The notes below the pieces were generated by a model, which was given only the letters and a program-made list of their open reading frames with translations, did no database searches and was not told the origin of the DNA. Made by a program: the position numbers and the translations under genes. This document shows positions 4,848 to 9,519 of a stretch of DNA of 9,519 nucleotides, one piece after another. Origin of the DNA: JAWLFY01 sp964462125 (GTDB lineage: Bacteria; Planctomycetota; Planctomycetia; Pirellulales; Pirellulaceae); the NCBI GenBank assembly GCA_964462125.1, contig CAYWXT010000221.1:1-9519 (forward strand), in the 5' to 3' direction. Position 1 is the stretch's first letter, and each line of letters begins with the position of its first letter.

Positions 4848-7800
4848 TCAGCTGCAGCCCATGCTGTTGCCGCAGTTGTAGCAGAGGTAGCAGTTGCCGT
4901 TGCGGACGGTGATGCTGCCGCAGTTGTCACAGCTCGGCGCGTCGGTTTGGAAACGCGAGAACTGGTCGCCCTGGCCGTTCAACTGGCCCGCCTCGGCGCC
5001 CGCCCCCCTGCTGCTGCCATGTTCGGCCGGCACGTTGCCGTTGGACTCCTTGATGCTGGCCAACAGAGTGGCCCGCTCGGCGAGCGCCACCGCTGCCCCG
5101 GCGTCGCGCCGCAGATCCTCCATCGCGGAGTGGCCCGCCGAGGTCGACTCCGGTCCGTTGCCGGGGGAGCCTCCCGGGTTGACGCTGCCGGTGACCGGCT
5201 CGGCCGCGGCCCCGCTGGCGGCTGTCGTGGAGGAACTTCCCGCCCCCGAGGGCGCCCCCTCGAGATGCCCGCTCATGAAGGTCAAGCCGAGCCAGCGGGC
5301 GATGTAATCGACCACGCTCTTGGCGATGCGGATGTCCTTGTTCGAGGTGTGCCCCATCGGTTCGAACCGGGTGTGGCTGAACTTGTTGACCAGCACCTCC
5401 AGCGGCACCCCATACTGCAGCGCGATCGACAGGGCGGTCCCGAAGGAGTCCATGATGCCGCCGATGGTCGAGCCCTCTTTGGCCATCGTGATGAAGATCT
5501 CTCCGGGGCGTCCGTCGGGATAGAGGCCGACGCAGAGATAGCCTTCGTGTCCGGCGATGCTGAACTTGTGGGTCAAGCTTTGCCGGGTATCGGGCAACCG
5601 TTCCCGCCGCGGCTTGTAGACCACCTTCTCCACTTCGCGGGTGACCACCTTGGTCGTACCGGCTTGCTCGGGCTGTTCGTCTTGCGTCATGTTCAGCGGC
5701 TGGGACTGCTTGCTGCCGTCGCGGTAGATCGCGATCGCCTTGAGTCCCAGTTCCCAACCCCAGAAGTAGGCGTCGGCGATGTCCTGCGGCGTGACGTCGG
5801 CCGGCATGTTGACGGTCTTGCTGATTGCCCCCGAGAGGAAGGGCTGTGCCGCGGCCATCATCATGACGTGGGCCTGCCAAGGAATGCTGCGGACCCCGTT
5901 GGCCGCCTTGAAAGCGCAGTCGAACACAGGGAGATGCTCCGCGTCGACGTGCGGCGCCCCCTCGATCGTATCGTGCTCGTCGATGTACGCCATGATCCCC
6001 TGAATGCGGTTCTCGTCGTACCCGAGCTTTTCCAGGGCCTGCTTGACCCGCTGGTTGACGAGTTTGAGCATTCCGCCGCCGGCGAGCTGTTTGTATTTCA
6101 CCAACGCGATGTCGGGCTCGATCCCGGTCGTGTCGCAGTCCATCATGAAGCTGATCGTGCCGGTCGGAGCCAACACCGTCGCCTGCGCATTGCGGAAACC
6201 ATGCCTCTCGCCGATCCGCAGCACGTCATCCCACAACTCGCGGGCCGCCTGCTTCAGTTCCGGCGGTCCGTCGTCGTCGATCGCGTCACAGGCGTCGCGG
6301 TGCATCTGCATCACGCCCAACATCGGCTTCTCGTTCTGCGAATAGCCATCGAACGGACCGACGGCGGAGGCCAGCTCGGCACTGGTCCGGTTGGCCTCCC
6401 CGTGCAGCAGTGCCGTCAGCGATCCGCACAGTCCCCGGGCGGCCCCTGAATCGTAGGGCAGACCGAGCGACATGATCACGCTGCCGAGGTTCGAATAGCC
6501 GAGCCCCAAGGGACGGAAGCGGTGGCTGTTTCGCGCAATCGGCTCAGTCGGATAGCTGGCATGGTCGACCAGGATTTCCTGAGCGATGAAGAAGATCCGG
6601 GCCGCCGCACGGTACCGCTGGACATCGAAACTCCCGTCGAGGTTCAAGAATTTCATCAGGTTGACGCTGGCCAAGTTGCATGCCGTGTTGTCGAGGAACA
6701 TGTACTCGCTGCACGGATTCGACGCATTGATCGCTCCGCTGTTGGGACAGGTATGCCATCGGTTGATCGTCGTGTCGTACTGCACGCCGGGGTCGCCGCA
6801 GTGCCATGCGCACTCGGCCATCTTGTTGAGCAGTTCCTTGGCGTCAAACTCCGGCGGCGAGCCGGATGCCTTCTCACTGATCCACCGGGTCTGCCAGCGG
6901 CGGCCGTCGCGAACCGCCTCCATGTAGTCGTCGGTGACCCGCACCGACAGGTTGGCGTTCTGGAAACAGACGCTGCTGTAGGCCTCGCCGTTGAAGTTCG
7001 ATTCGTAGCCCTGGCGGATCAGCGAGTGCGCCTTCCGTTCCTCGGACCATTTGGACTCGATGAACTCCAGGATGTCCGGGTGCCAAACCTTCAACGACTG
7101 CATCTTGGCTGCCCGGCGAGTCTTGCCGCCGCTCTTGATCACCCCGGCGATCGAGTCATAAACCCGCATGAACGACAGCGGTCCCGACGGTGTGCCGCCG
7201 CCGGAAAGCTTTTCCTGTTGGCTGCGAATCGTCGACAAGTCGGTCCCAGTACCCGAACCGAACTTGAACAGCATCGCCTCGCTGCACGCCAGACGCATGA
7301 TGTCTTCCATGTTGTCGTCGACACTCTGGATGAAGCACGCCGAACCCTGCGGGTACTCGTAGGAGTTCTCCGGCTGCTCCGTGGTCCCGGCCCGCGGATC
7401 CCAGCGCCAATTGCACTTCGCTCCCCCCACGCCGTACTGCGTGTGGAGCCCCACATTGAACCAAACCGGGCTGTTGAACGCCCCGTGCTGGTGCAGGCAC
7501 AGCCACGTCAAGTCGCGATAGAAACGCTCGCCATCCTCGGGCGATTCAAAGTAACCGTCCTCCAGTCCCCAATCGGCGATCGTTCGCGTGACCCGGTGAA
7601 TCAACTGACGAACCGAACGCTCCCGCTCGCTCGGCTTCTTCGGATCCCCGTAAAAGTATTTCGACACGACCACGTTCGTCGCCAATTGACTCCACGTCGA
7701 GGGCACCTCGCAGTCGGTTTGCTCAAACAACGCCTTGCCCGACTCGTCCTTGATCGACGCGCTGCGCTGCTCCCACGCCACGGTCGCAAACGGCGTCCGT

Positions 7801-7988
7801 CCGTCGTCAGGACAAAAGGTCGCCTTCATTTTCAACCCCGGGCGCTCCCCCCGACGTCCCTGGTCATACTTACCCGCCGCGTAGTCGATCCCGTGCTGAG
7901 AATCCACCCGCTCCAGTGCCGCTTCCGTCGCCGATTCGCGGCTCGTGGTTGCTTCCGAGACGCCTGTGTTTGAGAGAACGGTGGCCAT
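4848..7988 (-). CDS. nrdJ: Vitamin B12-dependent ribonucleotide reductase (class II)
   Basis: The 1046-residue enzyme reduces ribonucleotides to deoxyribonucleotides, using adenosylcobalamin to make a thiyl radical; it works with or without oxygen. Landmarks follow the ten-stranded barrel of the family. C218 (GSACFI) and C437 (NTACNLASVNL) form the reducing disulfide pair. N424, C426 and E428 (NPCSE) form the radical and catalytic triad. PTGTISFMMDCDTTGIEP (608-625) and SGAISKTVN (719-727) shape the substrate pocket. A conserved C-terminal domain (about 800-905) is followed by a Gly/Ser/Ala-rich linker (about 908-1010). A zinc-ribbon tail comes last, with C1020, C1023, C1033, C1036, C1039 and C1045. 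Such Cys-rich tails are thought to shuttle electrons to the active site. AGGAG (7999-8003) lies 10 nt before the ATG. No frameshift or missing catalytic residue was found. Confidence 0.97.
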   Translation of the reverse strand: MATVLSNTGVSEATTSRESATEAALERVDSQHGIDYAAGKYDQGRRGERPGLKMKATFCPDDGRTPFATVAWEQRSASIKDESGKALFEQTDCEVPSTWSQLATNVVVSKYFYGDPKKPSERERSVRQLIHRVTRTIADWGLEDGYFESPEDGERFYRDLTWLCLHQHGAFNSPVWFNVGLHTQYGVGGAKCNWRWDPRAGTTEQPENSYEYPQGSACFIQSVDDNMEDIMRLACSEAMLFKFGSGTGTDLSTIRSQQEKLSGGGTPSGPLSFMRVYDSIAGVIKSGGKTRRAAKMQSLKVWHPDILEFIESKWSEERKAHSLIRQGYESNFNGEAYSSVCFQNANLSVRVTDDYMEAVRDGRRWQTRWISEKASGSPPEFDAKELLNKMAECAWHCGDPGVQYDTTINRWHTCPNSGAINASNPCSEYMFLDNTACNLASVNLMKFLNLDGSFDVQRYRAAARIFFIAQEILVDHASYPTEPIARNSHRFRPLGLGYSNLGSVIMSLGLPYDSGAARGLCGSLTALLHGEANRTSAELASAVGPFDGYSQNEKPMLGVMQMHRDACDAIDDDGPPELKQAARELWDDVLRIGERHGFRNAQATVLAPTGTISFMMDCDTTGIEPDIALVKYKQLAGGGMLKLVNQRVKQALEKLGYDENRIQGIMAYIDEHDTIEGAPHVDAEHLPVFDCAFKAANGVRSIPWQAHVMMMAAAQPFLSGAISKTVNMPADVTPQDIADAYFWGWELGLKAIAIYRDGSKQSQPLNMTQDEQPEQAGTTKVVTREVEKVVYKPRRERLPDTRQSLTHKFSIAGHEGYLCVGLYPDGRPGEIFITMAKEGSTIGGIMDSFGTALSIALQYGVPLEVLVNKFSHTRFEPMGHTSNKDIRIAKSVVDYIARWLGLTFMSGHLEGAPSGAGSSSTTAASGAAAEPVTGSVNPGGSPGNGPESTSAGHSAMEDLRRDAGAAVALAERATLLASIKESNGNVPAEHGSSRGAGAEAGQLNGQGDQFSRFQTDAPSCDNCGSITVRNGNCYLCYNCGNSMGCS

Positions 7989-8261
7989 CGCTTCAAGACT
8001 CCTAAAAGGTCATCCATGGGGGCTCGAACCGGCTGCCAACGTACTTTCGCGGTCCTCGCGAAACAGCCAACCCAAACCTTTGAAACAGACAAAAATGAAC
8101 AGCTGTCGACCACTCGTCACGGTCAATCTGAAACCCCGGTGGTGGGAATCCACCCCGTTACCGCTCCCCAACGCACCCCAGAAGGAATCCTTCCGCCAAT
8201 CCGTTTTGAAAGCACTACCCGTAGTGATTCCGCGCCCTCCGGCAACTAAATGTGGGCGACT
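7989..8261 (-). promoter_or_regulatory. Long structured 5' leader of nrdJ
   Basis: If the promoter at 8268-8295 is correct, the mRNA carries about 270 nt before the start codon. Four perfect stems lie in it: CACTAC/GTAGTG (8213-8218, 8221-8226), GAAGG/CCTTC (8181-8185, 8189-8193), GGTGG/CCACC (8141-8145, 8150-8154) and TTTCGCG/CGCGAAA (8045-8051, 8057-8063). The middle two share GGAATCC across their loops. No B12 box or other hallmark of the known cobalamin riboswitch was recognised, and no NrdR-box pair (ACACNATATNTTGT-like) was found. Its role is unknown; a regulatory RNA is inferred only from length and structure. Confidence 0.4.
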
Positions 8262-8267
8262 TCGCGA

Positions 8268-8295
8268 ATCTTAGGGGATCGTTTTGGCCTGTCAA
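8268..8295 (-). promoter_or_regulatory. nrdJ: Predicted nrdJ promoter
   Basis: On the minus strand a consensus TTGACA (8290-8295) is followed after 16 nt by TAAGAT (8268-8273), a 4-of-6 match to the -10 box. Transcription would start near 8261. A weaker TTGACC lies nearer the gene (about 8121-8126) with no good -10 box. Confidence 0.55.
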
Positions 8296-8673
8296 TGAAA
8301 ACTTTCAGGGGAATCGAAGGCGTTGGAGTGCAACGAGTTATGGGATGCCGCCGACGCGCTGGCGCGGGGCCGCGCCGCCCCGTCAAGATCCGTAAACTCA
8401 ATGCGCATGAAGGTTTAGTGAAGATCGCCTAGCCCCGGCAAGCAGCTGTGGAAAAGCTGTCAAAAACCGGAAAAACGCTAGGGGGACTGGGGGCCATGGG
8501 AAACATGGCTTGGATGGCGAATATCGACGGGGAGGTAACCGGCAAGCAGGGGGGGCACGATCGCAAAGGCGAGCGAGTGGGGCTGGGAACGGACAGGGGT
8601 TCTCCCCGAAGGGAATCGTTGGCGCTACACTTGCCTCCGTTGAAACCGAGCCACACTCGCAAGTGAGTCGACG
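8296..8673. other. Intergenic region between nrdJ and the isomerase gene
   Basis: No gene is supported on either strand. It holds two perfect hairpins: GGCGCGG/CCGCGCC (8361-8367, 8370-8376) and GCCATG/CATGGC (8493-8498, 8504-8509). Neither has a T-tract. A TACACT (8626-8631) could be a -10 box for the isomerase gene, but no -35 box is visible. GTGAG (8663-8667) is a weak ribosome site 6 nt before the ATG at 8674. Confidence 0.4.
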
Positions 8674-9489
8674 ATGAAATACGCCATCTGCAACGAAACC
8701 TTTGGAGACTGGCCGCTGGAAAAAGCGGTCCGCTACGCCGCCGACGCTGGTTACCGGGGGTGGGAAGTCGCCCCCTTCATGCTGGCCGGCGACATCCGCC
8801 AGTTCGATGCGGCGGCCCGGAAATCGTATCGCCAAACGGTCGAGGAGGCGGGGCTGGAGATCGTCGGCCTGCATTGGCTGTTGGCCAAAACCGAGGGGCT
8901 GCATCTGACCACCTCCGATGCGGCCACCCGCCGCCGCACCAGCGACTACCTGATCGAACTGGCCCGCCTCTGCCGCGACCTGGGCGGCAGTGTGATGGTC
9001 TTCGGCTCGCCGCAGCAGCGAAACGTGCCGGAAGGGGAGTCCATGGCGGAGGCAATGGCCAACGCTGCCGAAGTGATCGCGGCCGTGGTGCCAACGTTGA
9101 ACGAGTGCGGGGTCAAAATCGCGCTCGAGCCGCTCGGCCCCCAGGAAGGCAACTTCCTGAATACCGCCGCCGACGCACGGAAGCTGCAGGGGATGATCGG
9201 CTCGCCCCAAATCGGGCTGCACCTCGACGTCAAGGCGATGAGCAGCGAGTCGATCCCGATCCCCGAGCTGATTCGCCAGCACGCCGACGCGTTGCTGCAC
9301 TTCCACGCCAACGACCCCAACCGCCAAGGCCCTGGGATGGGCGAGGTCGACTTCGCCCCGATCTTCGCCGCCCTCGCCGAGGTCGGCTACGACGGCTGGG
9401 TCAGCGTCGAGGTGTTCGATTACTCCCCTGGCGTCGAGCGACTGGTGACCGAAAGCATGCAGAATATGCTCGCGGCGGCAGCAGGCTAA
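8674..9489 (+). CDS. Sugar-phosphate isomerase/epimerase, TIM barrel
   Basis: This 271-residue protein is a xylose-isomerase-like TIM barrel (AP endonuclease 2 family), which uses a divalent metal to interconvert sugars or sugar acids. It begins at the first barrel strand (MKYAICNETFGDW). H67 (GLHW) and the metal ligands E152 (IALEPLGP), D185 (GLHLDVKA), H211 (LHFHANDPN) and E246 (VSVEVFDY) are all present and evenly spaced on successive strands. The length is typical. There is no signal peptide, so it is cytoplasmic. Planctomycetes carry many such paralogues, often in sugar or inositol breakdown, but no neighbour here points to a substrate. It could equally be annotated as a hydroxypyruvate-isomerase-like or tagatose-epimerase-like protein; the exact reaction is not determined by this sequence. 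Confidence 0.88.
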   Translation: MKYAICNETFGDWPLEKAVRYAADAGYRGWEVAPFMLAGDIRQFDAAARKSYRQTVEEAGLEIVGLHWLLAKTEGLHLTTSDAATRRRTSDYLIELARLCRDLGGSVMVFGSPQQRNVPEGESMAEAMANAAEVIAAVVPTLNECGVKIALEPLGPQEGNFLNTAADARKLQGMIGSPQIGLHLDVKAMSSESIPIPELIRQHADALLHFHANDPNRQGPGMGEVDFAPIFAALAEVGYDGWVSVEVFDYSPGVERLVTESMQNMLAAAAG

Positions 9490-9499
9490 GCAATGAGCG

Positions 9500-9519
9500 G
9501 GAAAAAGGGTCCGGACACT
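9500..9519. repeat. Possible edge of an intergenic palindrome
   Basis: The last bases are an A-tract followed by GGGTCCGGACACT, whose core TCCGGA is self-complementary. It starts about 10 nt after the isomerase stop and is cut by the window end. It may be one arm of a terminator or a repeat element; the rest cannot be seen. Confidence 0.2.

Noticed and set aside
4947..7973. Two very long open frames on the plus strand (4947-6449 and 6522-7973)
   Set aside because: They run antisense to nrdJ, whose motifs are intact throughout. Such frames are expected opposite GC-rich codons, and their products look unnatural (rich in Arg, His, Val and Gly without domains).
8018..8040. tRNA T-arm-like GGTTCGAGCCCC on the minus strand
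   Set aside because: The flanking bases do not form the 5-bp T stem, and no acceptor, D or anticodon arm is present.
7989..8261. Cobalamin riboswitch upstream of nrdJ
   Set aside because: The context invites it, but no B12 box or conserved core could be recognised by eye on the minus strand.
9493..9519. Start of a new ORF at the window end (ATGAGCGGG)
   Set aside because: Only nine codons are visible, there is no ribosome site, and the sequence runs into a palindrome.

Overview
The window looks like chromosomal DNA from a planctomycete, probably of the Pirellulaceae type. The reasons are GC-rich coding sequence, a small secreted protein built on cysteine pairs, a vitamin B12-dependent ribonucleotide reductase with a C-terminal zinc ribbon, a sugar-phosphate isomerase/epimerase, and many intergenic GC-rich palindromes. 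The taxonomic call rests on the character of the proteins; no search was run.

Bases 1 to about 3040 look like an accessory region that has collected gene fragments. It opens with a cluster of perfect hairpins (63-220) and then a minus-strand reading frame that is probably a gene remnant (232-603). Next comes a 30-codon plus-strand ORF with a strong ribosome binding site, joined by a TGATG overlap to a HicB-type ribbon-helix-helix gene (881-1285). On the minus strand lies a 45-residue truncated DUF1778/TacA-like antitoxin (1785-1922). It overlaps by 16 nt a 128-residue unknown ORF (1414-1800), whose first residues resemble the middle of a GNAT toxin. A 281-residue unknown protein (2124-2969) follows on the plus strand and ends at a hairpin terminator. 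Short repeats upstream of both ribbon-helix-helix genes could be their operators. Two antitoxin-like DNA-binding proteins are present, and no complete toxin was recognised.

Bases 3309 to 9489 look like ordinary housekeeping DNA: a secreted glycerophosphodiester phosphodiesterase (3309-4154), an exported 120-residue Cys-rich protein (4391-4753), a strong bidirectional terminator (4782-4817), the convergent 1046-residue nrdJ gene (4848-7988, minus), and a TIM-barrel sugar-phosphate isomerase/epimerase (8674-9489). nrdJ has a good -35/-10 promoter that predicts a leader of about 270 nt with four perfect hairpins. No canonical cobalamin riboswitch can be recognised there, so this leader is one of the better candidates for undescribed regulation. 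I found no complete new defence or mobile system; the most notable signals are the toxin-antitoxin remnants and the nrdJ leader.
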